Shown here: positions 10,035 to 20,487 of the stretch, piece by piece
Layout of the letters: each line of letters opens with the position of its first letter
Numbering within the stretch: the first letter of the stretch is position 1
NCBI GenBank assembly: GCA_021399435.1
Contig: JAJTUP010000011.1
Coordinates: 868,001-932,000 of the forward strand
Origin: Diaporthe sp. PMI_573
Taxonomy: Eukaryota > Ascomycota > Sordariomycetes > Diaporthales > Diaporthaceae
DNA: 64,000 nucleotides
Reading direction: 5' to 3'
The notes under the pieces: model-generated
Databases searched by the model: none
Seen by the model: only the letters and a program-made list of their open reading frames with translations
Told to the model about the DNA's origin: nothing
Program-made: the position numbers and the translations under genes

Positions 10035-12030
10035 GGTCAATACTCGTGACTAGTTTCTAGAGGCAGCAATGGTAGAGTTAAAAGAGGGAAAAGTTAGTTT
10101 CAGACCACGTCATTGGATCTCGAGGGACGAGGTGTGTCTTTTTATGAGATGTGTCGGGTCCGGGGGAATGAAGCCAACGGGGCGGGCTCAGCAGAGTATG
10201 GGTGCCCTAGAAGTTGAGCTATGATGACGAGTGAGAATTGGTCTGCAATGGACAGAACAAAGGCACCGGCTTCTGCCTGCATTTCAAGTGCAACCTTGCA
10301 CCAGCTGAAATGCGACCTCGTTGCACGACCTTTGGTGGCGGTGGCTTTTTACAATAGCGGCCGCTACTTTGAGCAGAACACGGAAGTTTGAGCTTGCTTA
10401 CTCCGGCCAAGGCAGATCGTGGGGAATCGGATCAACTCGAAATATGCGGCCGTGTTATTATTGGGCTCATTTGAGTACTGTTAGAAGTTCATGAGCATTT
10501 TCGTTTCGTTTCGTTTCTTTTTGAAACTGGAAGTCTGAGTTGAGGATTCCGCAGCGTACTCCCGAAAGATATATATATATACTGCCGGTGTCAGCGGGGA
10601 TGGAAATGCAGTTTTGAACACTTCCTTTTAGCTCTATTTTCATCTTTGCTTTACATAGCTATCCTAACTAAGCCACTGAGTTGAACTCAACGCATGAGTA
10701 TCCATCCTCCTCTTTGTCCGCTGCCGGCCGTGATGCCCATCCTCACACTCTTCTCTCAACAGTTTCTCGTTCTGACGAAATACCATCTACTGGAACAACA
10801 TCGCACCTTAGATCCTGTCATTAGATAAGGCTGGTCTTTTATTGACATTCTTCAGAAGAAAAGACTTCCACTGATCATATCTTGACACTGGACAGTGTGA
10901 AACGACCAACTCAACGAAGTCCACGACTTCATCCTTCAGCCCTAATCAATCATACATAGTCCTTTCATAATGTGGATCCGCACCAGAAAACCTTTACGAC
11001 GTTAGGGCTACCAAGCGGAGCCATATCGGGTGGGCAGGCCTTATGTACATGTAAGTACCATCATATTCAGTCCTACCGATCGGCACATCGCTTCGTGAAG
11101 TCGTTTCCGTGGATCTCTTGGGAATGATCCTCGCTGACCCGGGATTACACCAGGGTCATTCAAGCAAGGCTGATGAGTGCTCCTCGATGCTTCAAACAAC
11201 CTCATCAAAAACGGTGGCATACGTATCAGGCCTTTTCCTCATGCCACCTGTTGGTGAAGTGGTGGGTTCGTGCCGCGCGGCTTGTACGAAGGCGCCTCTG
11301 TCTCAGGGAAGTGTTAGACGACTACAACTTCGTTGGCCGGCGCTACCTATATGCTTGTATTCGATCATAGGGTTCTACTTACTGTCGTATTTGGAAGCAG
11401 TCCGTACTTTTACACAGAATGAATAGAGGGCAGGACTTCAGTTGTCGTTGAACAAGACTAGGGGTGGAACGACGTTCGCTTCCATTGGTGTACCGAATAA
11501 TCCCTTGGTATCTGGGCCATTCCGAAATGAGAATGGCCCCAGTCCTGCAACTCAGGCCAGCGCAATCACGATCAGATCAAGAAAATATAGGCTTATTTGC
11601 TGTATCACGAAAATGTGGAGTATTTCGACGTCGGCGACGCCCCGGGGTTTTACCGTTGGGTATCGTGGCTGTGGGTCTGGGGTGGTGGACCCCGTTTGTG
11701 GAGGTTTTGCGGGGAAAAGCTTTCCCCGGATCAATTCGAGAGAACAGGCTCGCCAAAGTGCCGAGTGCCGCTGGGTCAGGTGAACGAAGCTACTCCTAGT
11801 GAGCTCTTCCTTAGTTCATGAGGTCTTAGCACTGGTTCAGCGGGTTGTTGATCATCCGCAGACCTCAAGCCTCGTCAAAGTTGAAATACGGCGTCGTTCG
11901 CTCGGTTGTACACGCTGTGTTCGACATCATTATCCTCTAACTTTCAAGTGCACTCCTACCACCTCTTCTCATCCAGTCTCGGGCCTAGAGCACCTTTTCT
12001 TTTCCGCATAGTGGGCAGGACTCAGGCAAT
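10035..12030. other. Long intergenic region with a TA-repeat
   Basis: Two kilobases between divergent genes: the DUF3176 gene reads left and the P450 gene reads right. A tatatatatata stretch sits at about 10569-10580. Open frames at 11109-11426, 11442-11799 and 11552-11734 overlap on both strands, lack family motifs and have mixed composition, so I treat them as chance. Promoters for both neighbours must lie at the two ends. Confidence 0.45.
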
Positions 12031-13698
12031 ATGGCAGATATTTCTGTGCACCCGTCGACATGGCCGCTCTATGTCTGGCTATCGCTCCTGATCTCCCTGC
12101 CAGCAGTCACCCTCCTCTATGACGCCTGGACCTGGTTTCGTATGCCGCCCGGGCCAACTCCTCTGCCCTTCATCGGCAACAAGTTGCAACTCCCGAAGTC
12201 AAAACCATGGGTGCAGTTCCAGGACTGGTCCAAGAAATATGGCCCGATTTATACAATCTGGATCGGCCGCCGGCCCACCGTCATCATATCAGACCCAGTC
12301 ATCGCTACTGAGCTCCTCGAGGCCAGGAGCAGCAAGTACTCCAGTCGCCCCCGCATGGTAGCAATGGGCGAGCTGCTCTGGGACGGCGCCAGCATCTTGG
12401 TCAAGCCCTACGGCAAGGAGTGGAGCGTCCGCCGGAGACTGCTACACCTTGCCCTCACGCCCAAGGCCTTGCGTCTGTACAAGCCGGTGCAGGAGGCCGA
12501 GGCAGTGCGGCTGGCAAACGGGCTGCTGAGCCGCCCGAACGACTACGTTAAGCTCATCGAGACGTTCACGTCGAGCGTGGTGTTCTGCGTGTCGTACGGG
12601 CACCGGATTGACTCGCTAAACGCCAAGGTCATTGGTCAGCGTTTCGAGTTCATGCATTACTCGGCTTCGCTGAACATCCCCGGAAAGTACCTGGTTGAGA
12701 CTATCCCGGCGCTGAAGTATGTGCCTGATGTCCTCGCGCCATGGAAAAGGGATATCAAGAAGCACGGGCGAATGGAGGCCGCAGCGAATATGGATCTGGT
12801 TGATGTTGTGAAAGGAGATATTGCCAGAGCTGAGAGGGAATCTTCGAAGGAGAAGCTGCCAGATTCGCTCTGCAAGATACTACTGGAGATGCGCGAGACT
12901 GAGAACATCCCCTTGTCCGATCGCGACTTCTCCTTCGTCCCGGCCTCGTTGTTCGGTGCTGGGTCAGACACGACAGCGTCCACGATGTGCACGGCTTTCC
13001 TGGCTCTGATCACCCACCCGGAAACCCTTGAGGCGGCACAAGCTGAGCTCGACGCTGTCATTGGCCCCGATCGTACACCGACGTTCGAGGATGAGGCGAA
13101 TCTCCCTTACATCAGGGCGTTGGTCAAGGAGGTCCTGCGTTGGAGGCCGGTGGCAGTGCTGGGTGGCACGCCTCACGCGTCAACAGAAGATGACCACTAC
13201 GAAGGCTACTACATCCCGGCTGGAACGACTGTCTTGGGCAACTCGTGGGCGATCAACCTGAATGAGGAGTACTACCCAAACCCCCATCACTTCAACCCAT
13301 TGCGTTTCCTGGACGGGAACATCGCCGCCAGAGTCAAGCAGACCACCACACCCAGCATCCACGCGAGCGAGAAGCACGACCTCGAGCTGGGCGGGAAAGC
13401 CCATCCCTCCAAGAGCGGGCACTCGTCGTTTGGTTGGGGGCGACGGATTTGCCCGGGAGCAAACCTGGCTGCGAACTCGCTATACATCGCGTTGGCTAAG
13501 CTGCTCTGGGCGTATGATATCAAGCCGATCCCGGGTCGCACATATGATACGTTCAAGTACACGGAGGGTTTTAACATCCGGCCCCAGCCGTTCGAATGTA
13601 TAATCCGCATCAGGAGTGATAAGCACAAGATGGTGTTGGAGGGGGAGATGGAGCAGGCCGAGGCGTTCTTGGAGAAGTTCACGCCGTTTGGTGAATGA
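12031..13698 (+). CDS. Cytochrome P450 monooxygenase
   Basis: An intronless frame of 555 residues, a normal length for a fungal microsomal P450. Residues 10-32 form an N-terminal membrane anchor followed by the proline-rich hinge PPGPTPLPFIGN. The I-helix oxygen-binding motif is GAGSDTT at 309-315, the K-helix E-x-x-R is EVLR at 367-370, NPHHFNPLRF is the PERF region, and the heme loop is FGWGRRICPG starting at F467 with the thiolate ligand at Cys474. All catalytic landmarks are present, so it should be active on the ER with an NADPH-P450 reductase. It resembles the group that includes fungal O-methylsterigmatocystin-oxidoreductase-like enzymes, but the substrate cannot be read from sequence. 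It opens the five-gene cluster and converges with the dioxygenase gene. Confidence 0.93.
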   Translation: MADISVHPSTWPLYVWLSLLISLPAVTLLYDAWTWFRMPPGPTPLPFIGNKLQLPKSKPWVQFQDWSKKYGPIYTIWIGRRPTVIISDPVIATELLEARSSKYSSRPRMVAMGELLWDGASILVKPYGKEWSVRRRLLHLALTPKALRLYKPVQEAEAVRLANGLLSRPNDYVKLIETFTSSVVFCVSYGHRIDSLNAKVIGQRFEFMHYSASLNIPGKYLVETIPALKYVPDVLAPWKRDIKKHGRMEAAANMDLVDVVKGDIARAERESSKEKLPDSLCKILLEMRETENIPLSDRDFSFVPASLFGAGSDTTASTMCTAFLALITHPETLEAAQAELDAVIGPDRTPTFEDEANLPYIRALVKEVLRWRPVAVLGGTPHASTEDDHYEGYYIPAGTTVLGNSWAINLNEEYYPNPHHFNPLRFLDGNIAARVKQTTTPSIHASEKHDLELGGKAHPSKSGHSSFGWGRRICPGANLAANSLYIALAKLLWAYDIKPIPGRTYDTFKYTEGFNIRPQPFECIIRIRSDKHKMVLEGEMEQAEAFLEKFTPFGE

Positions 13699-14195
13699 GT
13701 TGCCGATCTTAATTGATACTGCTAAAAATCAAATACTATTTACAGTCAATTAGGATCTGCTGCATCCACGTAAACTGAGTGAAGACTGGTCCACGATCCC
13801 TTAGTGTGTTGCCACATTGTCTGCATGTGGATGAAGTCTAGCTACCAGCTCTCGTGACGTGAATAAAGCATAAACAGGCATGAGTTCCTCGGAATCAAAC
13901 TTAGCTTTCTATTATGGTTGTGGCGCAACACGTAGAGGCGGGCTAAAACTTGGTCGAGATGCAAGAGGTTGATCATTATCAACAATGCACAAGAGTTAGA
14001 ATGGTTTCATGTGTTCAACCAGTGATCATTAGCCCTAAGCTACCATTTGATCCAGGGACATCGTCCAAAAACTTTTGTTACGGTTTCACATTCTCACTCG
14101 TTGATCATTAGTCCGTATGCTGCCACTCAATCCGGGCGCTTCATCCGAAATAAACTCCATCGAGGGCTTTCCGACCTCTCAGAAACACCATAGGC
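13699..14195. other. Convergent intergenic region
   Basis: About 500 bp between the 3' ends of the P450 and dioxygenase genes. It contains the imperfect direct repeat annotated at 14023-14155 and a small inverted repeat gttgatcattatcaac at about 13969-13984. No gene is seen. Confidence 0.5.
14023..14155. repeat. Diverged direct repeat, two copies
   Basis: Copy one starts with tgatcattagcc at 14023 and copy two with tgatcattagtc at 14102, about 79 bp apart. They stay alignable for roughly 50 bp (agct/gctg-acca/cact-ttgatcc/caatccg-catcgtcc/tcatccg), and most differences are C/T or A/G changes. The same tgatcatta core also appears once more near 13971. Confidence 0.5.
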
Positions 14196-15636
14196 CTAAG
14201 CCTCCGCATCCTCAATGAGCCAAGCGGCAGTCCCAGAGGTGTATCTGGGCACCTTGTAATCAGGCTGGGGCGTCGGATCGTACTTCTCATCGACGAACCG
14301 GCCGATCTCCTTTCCGTAGGCCGCCTCCCAGGGGCCCTTCATCAACTCGGGGATCGCCCAGCCCAGCGCGTCGTTCCGCAGCCACAGGCGCATCAGCCAG
14401 CGCCGCTTTGTGGCCTCGTCGGCGCCGTCACCGTCAACGTAAGAATCTCGCTTGTGGAGAACGCCCAGGTTGTTGATAAACAGGATATCACCGGCCTGAG
14501 CTGGAACCGAGAAGGCGTGCTTCTCAGCGAGATCGTTCAGGACCTCGAGGGCTCGCAGCTGTGCGTCTGTGAGTCTGGAGTCGCCCACCGAGGGCTTCTC
14601 GCCGGTCTTGGGATGAAGGCCGAGCCGGCCCGGGTCGGCAGAGACTGAGGATTTATCAGTATATATCCTTTTTGGTATCAGAATTGTTGAAAAGGTACAG
14701 CACTTACTGATGACATGACCGTCGTGGTTGGCGAGTATAGGCATCGCCTCGAAACGCGGAGGCTTGCCACTGAGCTGGACACACCAGTCGGCTGCCTTGA
14801 GAGTCTCGAGGACATCGGGCTGCTTCAGGAGTTCGTTGTAAATGGTGGCTGCTGAGGCGAGCGACGTAGCACCTCCGGAGGCAGCGACCTGCCGGTAGAG
14901 AAGAGTGAGGATCTCACATCCCATGTCGTTGTGCTATTATGTGTTAGTCACCTGCTAAGGATCCAAATGTGATGTGTTACATAACATTGCACAACATGAC
15001 GGGTGGTGGACTGTAAAAGGAGAGGGACGAGACTTACGAACGGGAGCGCCGAATTTGTGTGGATCCCGTGGCGCTTCTCTGCGGGCACCTGTAAGGAAAT
15101 TAGCATCTAATATGAAATGATGGTGATATATCTTCTGCATTCTTACATCCTGCCACTCCTTGGCGTTGGTGATGTGCGAGATCATGACGCGGCTCTTGTT
15201 CTGAGAACCTGTAAGAATTATTAGCCTCCGACTCAGCATGTCGAATCATGCAAAGCATGGGTCTGTACTTACCACGCTGGGAGCCAATGTGGCTACCGAT
15301 GCCCAGGAAGATGATCATGTTGTCTTCGTCTGAGTACTTCTCGGTGTCCAGCCCACGGAGGAGGGCAAATCCCGGGCCCTCGTGGAGGTCCCGGGCGATA
15401 GCCTTGAGGCGAGGCCCGAGGGTAGGGAGAGGGAATGCGTCGGCGTTGACCGCAGGCCCATTGTGCCCCAGTTCCTTGAATTTCTCAAGGGCAGCTTCAA
15501 TCTCAGGGATATAGGCCGAGATGTCAATGGCATAGGGCAACTGGTCAGCGGTCTTGTCAGAGCCGCTCCAGACCGTGGGTCCTGAAAACTCAGTATCCAT
15601 GTTGCCGGGGAGATTCTGATGAATCTGCGAAGGCAT
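14196..15636 (-). CDS. TauD/TfdA-type 2-oxoglutarate/Fe(II) dioxygenase
   Basis: Five exons on the reverse strand: 15636-15273, 15208-15147, 15088-15038, 14933-14708 and 14644-14196, giving 383 residues; all junctions are GT...AG and phase-consistent. The iron-binding H-x-D is HND at about residues 160-162, immediately at the start of exon 4; the distal histidine is in GVLHKRDSY (about residue 298), followed by an arginine in KRRWLMRLWLRN that should bind 2-oxoglutarate. FALLRGL and IFLGIGSHIGSQRG are typical of the fungal branch. Members hydroxylate small acids, sulfonates or natural-product intermediates in the cytosol. The fourth intron (63 bp) is in frame and open. The gene points away from the flavin-reductase-like gene's 3' end, on the same strand, within the cluster. 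Confidence 0.9.
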
Positions 15637-16365
15637 GGTCTGTGGGTGTCCGTAGTGTTGAAGCTGTTGTATGGGGGAATAAATAGCAGATATTGGTGGT
15701 CAGTTTTGCTTTTGCCTCCTCGGTGAGATGCGATGGTTTATGGCAAGGTTCTCCTTGCTTTTTCGAGGCATGGAATTGCGGTCAAGAAGTGCTCCTGAAC
15801 AAAAGCTGCGGACGTTTTCTTATATAGAACTGTGATGAGCTGTGATTCAGAGCCCAATTGTATGCGACAGACATTTTCGAAGTCATTGAACATAAATGAC
15901 TGGCATCAAAAGCTGGGCCATTATCGTGGAATAACTTCATAAACTTGCTCATTCACAGGCGTATACCGGCAAGAGACCAGACGGTCTGGCCATATCGATG
16001 AAACAAACTTCCTTCTGACAAGGCTCTCCGTACGAAATCCCAGTTCCGAGCCGTGTCTGAATGCCGCATCTCCGGTCAGCTCTGATGGGTGAAGATGTTG
16101 AGTCATCCCTGCCAAAGCGACTTTTGCAGTCACAAGGCAGAATTACATGCATATACTGTAAGACAAGGAACGCGGTTTGCTTCTGTTGAGTCTTAGTGCG
16201 AGGTTCAGTAACGTACCTGGGGCACATAGATTTGCACATCTCCGAAGCTTTACATGAGTAATCGTGGAGCGTTTTTGAAAAGGCTGTGAAAGACTTTGGT
16301 ACTTTCTGCACGACGTTCAGGGACGCAGTCACTGGCATACGATCAATTTGACTTGCTTTCAAGTT
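15637..16365. other. Intergenic, dioxygenase promoter side
   Basis: About 730 bp between the flavin-reductase-like gene's stop and the dioxygenase start, both on the reverse strand. The overlapping reverse frames at 15921-16362 have no family signal and I treat them as chance. Confidence 0.45.
15819..15827 (-). promoter_or_regulatory. TATA-like element upstream of the dioxygenase gene
   Basis: Read on the reverse strand this is CTATATAAG, about 185 bp upstream of the dioxygenase ATG. A weaker TATTTAT lies nearer the gene at about 15676-15684. Either could position transcription; spacing in fungi is loose. Confidence 0.35.
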
Positions 16366-17144
16366 CTAGGCCTGTCTTTCTCCCTGCGTGTCCCGCATCC
16401 GATCGCCGATCGCCTTATTCTTTTTGGACGAGCCCTCCAGACCGCCTAGTAGGTCCTCGCTATATCCCCCGCTGCTCGGAATTATCATGTCGAATGTGTC
16501 TCTAATGACGGCATACTGATAGTACCCACACCGCGCAATAGGCTGGGTCTTGCGCACATCCAGGATATCATCAGTCAGTACCTCATCGGCGATGTGCACG
16601 GCGATGACTCGCCCGATGACCACGTCGACGCTGCCCATGGGCGGGTTGCCAGGCAGCCTCAGCGTGGTGTGGTAGACGCACTCGAACTTGACAGGGCTGG
16701 CCTTGACCATGGGCAGCTGCGGGTCCTGCAGGGCCGTGGTGAATTCCTTTTTCAGGCCGGCTCGGTCAAACTCGTCGACGTCGGCCGGGACTTGCTCGGC
16801 TGTCGCGTTCACAGCCTCCCGCAGGTCCCAGGTCGCCAGGTTCCAAGCAAAGCGTCCTGTGGTCTCAGCGTTGATTACCGTATCTTTGCGCCTGTTTGAC
16901 GGCGTCTGATTGGCGGAGAACATGACATACGGTGGGTCAAAGGTGAGGTTGTTGAACTGGGAGTAAGGGGCCAGGTTATGCACGCCCGCGGGCGAGACGG
17001 TGCTGATCCATCCAATGGGCCTGGGCACGACGCATGCCTTCAGCTTGATTAGAGACAAGAAGTTCACGGTGCACAAAGCTTGAGTCGCACCTTGAAAGGA
17101 TCGCGGTCCAACCCGTGGTCTGTTTTTCCTGGTTCGTAGAACAT
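16366..17144 (-). CDS. Flavin-reductase-like FMN-binding protein
   Basis: Two exons: 17144-17091 encodes MFYEPGKTDHGLDRDPFK and 17037-16366 continues with ACVVPRPIGWIST, joined across a 53 bp intron; total about 241 residues. The join recreates the family's DPFKACVVPRPIGWIS block, which is why the acceptor at 17038 is preferred over the one three codons upstream. NLAPYSQFNNLTFDPPYVMFS and TGRFAWNLATWDLREAVNATA are the FMN-binding split-barrel motifs of the flavin-reductase-like superfamily. Members bind FMN and supply reduced flavin to a partner oxygenase or act directly as oxidoreductases. The window has no obvious two-component flavin monooxygenase, so the partner is unclear. It lies in the five-gene cluster and diverges from the permease gene. 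Confidence 0.88.
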
Positions 17145-18170
17145 GTTGAAGCTATGATGAAGCTATGGTGGGCGTCAAGCGGGCAACTTCTAGGTGCCTG
17201 AGGACTGACATACGACGCGTATCCAGGAACGGCTCCATTAGAGTCGTATTAAGAGCCGCCCGCGTATCTTGCCGCCGAAGAGCCGAGGGCCATTGGGAGT
17301 GGAGTAAACCAAGTTCACATACAGGAACGGACGTCATCATACTACTGCTATCTTCTGCTGCTGCCGACTGGGAGACACTGCACTGCTTGTACTGAATTGC
17401 CATTCACATAGTTTACATAGTTGACCACTGTATCGATGCTAGAGGAAAACAAATCTTGTGCAAATTAAAATGAGAAATGACCAGATCCCTCCTACGTATT
17501 GAGACAGGCTGTCGGGATGGTCAGCAAAGAGCGTCGTCATGCGTTAGTGCTGCTGCCCGCCTCGGCTCTCCAGCTGCTTATCTCTCCGCAAGAGCCACAT
17601 TGGAGGCTCACCCCGCCCTCTTGCTGCAGCTAATGATTAGCAAGGCAGGGGTACCCTGCCCAGCATGCCTTGCGAGGAGGCCTGCCGTCGAACCGTCCCC
17701 CACGGCCGTCGAGTTGGTCCGCTTGCAATTTCCTTTTCCATGCTATCGCGCCCTTCCACCCTTCTCAACAGGCTTCTGCTCGTCAGCAAAAAGAGCCATT
17801 TTCTTGCAGAGCTGATCGATTTCTGCACTTGGGTGCCTCGAGCAAGTGAGTGACAATGGATCCACCCTGTCAGGCTGTCGGCGCCACTCCCTGCAGCTGG
17901 GTTTTAAGGGTCTCCCAAGATAAAGACTGTTGATGGGAGATGCCGTCACTTGGATACCATCTTCTGCATGTCTCGCTCGAGCTGAACCTGTCCGCCGTCC
18001 GGTTTCTTTACCACTCCCTCCCTTACCTCCGCCAGATCTTGATTTGATCTGGTCTTGTCCTGCCCTGTCCCGTCTTGCCTTGTCTTGGCTTGGAATCTCC
18101 AGCACGCTGCGCGACCCGAACCGCAGTCTTGCTTTGCTTTTTTGGTCCCCCAAGAACCTCACCGCTAGCG
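17145..18170. promoter_or_regulatory. Divergent promoter region of the reductase and permease genes
   Basis: About 1 kb between two divergently transcribed cluster genes. The stretch at about 18045-18100, just upstream of the permease ATG, is a run of cttgtc/cctgtc-like units (pyrimidine-rich on the forward strand) typical of fungal core promoters. Short frames on both strands overlap and have no motif. Confidence 0.5.
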
Positions 18171-19929
18171 ATGGCCTCGGAGAAAGTGCTCCCGTCAGCT
18201 CATGGTGACGAAAAAAACAGCGCCGTCCCCTATGACGAGACGGTCGGTGTCGTCGAGGCTCGGGGCAACACCGATGCCCTGCAGCGCCATCTTGGCAATC
18301 GTCAGATCCAGATGATTGCCATTGGAGGCTCCATCGGAACGGCCTTGTTCGTCTCCATTGGCAATGGCTTGATGGACGGCGGGCCAGGCTCGCTGTTCAT
18401 CGCCTTTGCCCTGTACTCGGCCCTACTTGGGTTAGTAAACAATTGTATGGCCGAGATGGCCGTTTACATGCCCGTTTCAGGTATGCAGCATCACCTCCAT
18501 GTCCTGCCAGATGCCAGATGCCAGATATCACAGCCAGCAGCCAAATTACTGACAGCCATGTCAAGGTTCTTTTATTCGCTTTGCTGGAAAGTGGGTTGAT
18601 GAGGCATTTGGATTCATGACGGGCTGGAATTTCTTCCTTTACGAAGCCACCATGATTCCATTCGAGATCTCTGCCATCAACCTCGTGCTGACGTTCTGGC
18701 GCGATGATATACCCGTGGCAGCCGTCTGTGCAGCCTGCATCGTCCTTTACGCACTCATCAACATTTTTGCCGTCAAGTTCTACGGCGAGGCCGAGTTTTG
18801 GCTGTCGAGTGGCAAATTCCTGCTGATCATTATCGTCTTTTGCTTTACATTTGTCACAATGTGCGGAGGAAATCCACAGCACGACGCATTTGGCTTTCGC
18901 TACTGGGCAAACCCAGGGTCTTTCGCAGAGCATATCCACACCGGCTCGCTTGGCCGCTTCCAGGGTTTCCTCGGCGCCCTGTGGTCTGCGGCTTTTACCA
19001 TCGTCGGCCCCGAGTACCTGGCCATGGTTGCTGGAGAGGCGCAGCGGCCCCGGACTTATCTGAAGCAGGCCTTCAAGACCGTCTACTGGCGCTTCGGCGT
19101 CTTCTTCATCGGCGGGGCTCTCTGCGTCGGCATCATCCTGCCTTACAATGACCCAACCCTGAACTCGGGCGACGGCGAGGGAACCGCGGCCGCCAGTCCC
19201 TACGTGATCGCCATGCGCAATATGCAGGTTTCCGTCCTGCCACACATTGTGAATGCCCTCTTGGTCACCAGCATTTTTTCGGCCGGAAACGCCTACGTGT
19301 ACTGCGCGATGCGGTCCCTTTACGGAATGTCACTAGAGGGGCAGGCGCCGCAATTCTTGTCCAAGTGCACACGCTCCGGCATTCCGGTGTGGTGCTTTGC
19401 TGTAACCATGGTTTTCCCCTTCTTGTCCTTCCTCGCTGTCTCGAACGGCACCGCGCAGGCCGTTCAGTGGCTGGCGAACTTGACCGAGGCGGCACAGATT
19501 ATCGATTACATCGTCATGTGCCTAACGTATATATACTTCTACCGCGCCCTCAAGGTCCAGGGCGTCGACCGCGACACCCTCCCGTACAAGGGCTGGTTTC
19601 AGCCCTACAGCGCGTGGATTGGCCTGGTCGGCGAGATTTTCGTGGTTTCGTGCTACGGCTACGAGACCTTCCTACCCGGGTTCTGGGACGTCGGTACCTT
19701 CTTCAGCTACTACCTCATGGTGTTCGTCGCGGTCCTGACCTACACGGCATGGAAGATCATCAAGAGGTCCAAGGTCGTGAGGCCCGAGGACGCGGACCTG
19801 GTGTGGGACAAGCCTGTCATTGATGCTTACGAGGACGCACTCAAGATGAAGCCAGAGGGATTCTGGAACGAGGTGCTGCAGATGCTCAGGCTGAAGACGA
19901 AGAGGAACGAGCCCGCCGGGGACGAATGA
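18171..19929 (+). CDS. Amino-acid permease (APC superfamily, YAT family)
   Basis: Two exons, 18171-18480 and 18566-19929, with an 85 bp intron that splits a codon so that YMPVSG joins SFIRFAGKWVDEAFGFMTGW; total 557 residues, usual for the family. GNRQIQMIAIGGSIGTALFVSIGNGL is TM1 with its conserved GGSIGTA, and MTGWNFFLYEA and IPFEISAINL follow as expected. Twelve membrane segments are evident and the C-terminus is a basic cytosolic tail. YAT members import amino acids or related amines by proton symport at the plasma membrane. Its place between flavin reductase and Gfo/Idh genes suggests it imports the cluster's substrate, which is inference. The intron contains a short tandem gccagat repeat. 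Confidence 0.92.
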
Positions 19930-20487
19930 GGACACGTCGTTTCATGCTTACGGCGTCGTACCTCGGCTGTGATCTTGCCCTTTCCTCTTTCTATCATATA
20001 TATGCGCGCCCCTCTGCGCAAAATTTCAGTTCCGGCACGAGTGTGCCACCGTGGCTTGTTGCTTAAGCAGCATGAAGCCCCCCACCTGACTCGTGCATGT
20101 GTGAATGTTCCATCGACATATTAATGTCGGCTTTGCTCATACGCGTATATATATATAGCTGATGGTCCACCCTGGTAGCGAGCACGGCGATGACACCTTT
20201 CGCCGGCGGCATGCTTGGCGGCCAGAGGTTCCAGCAGCTAGTGGCAGCGAATGAGCTGATCCGAAAAGCTAAACCGCCTGAGGACTCGCTCGGTCGAAGG
20301 CCTGGCTGCTCGTCGACCCCACATTCCAATTCGCTTGTATAGTATATAACCTACGTGACAGCTGTCCCTCCATGATGATCATACGAAGCTTCTCTTAACT
20401 ATTGATCGGGCGTTCCTGAGATCTCTTGATCACAGTAAGATTATTCAACACCTAAACCTTCCCTCACGATAATTCCGAGCCTTCACA
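19930..20487. promoter_or_regulatory. Intergenic with TATA-like stretches
   Basis: Between the permease stop and the Gfo/Idh start. tatatatata occurs near 20146 and a tatagtatataac near 20337-20349, about 140 bp before the ATG at 20488. No gene is seen; the reverse frame at 20063-20329 has no motif. Confidence 0.45.
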
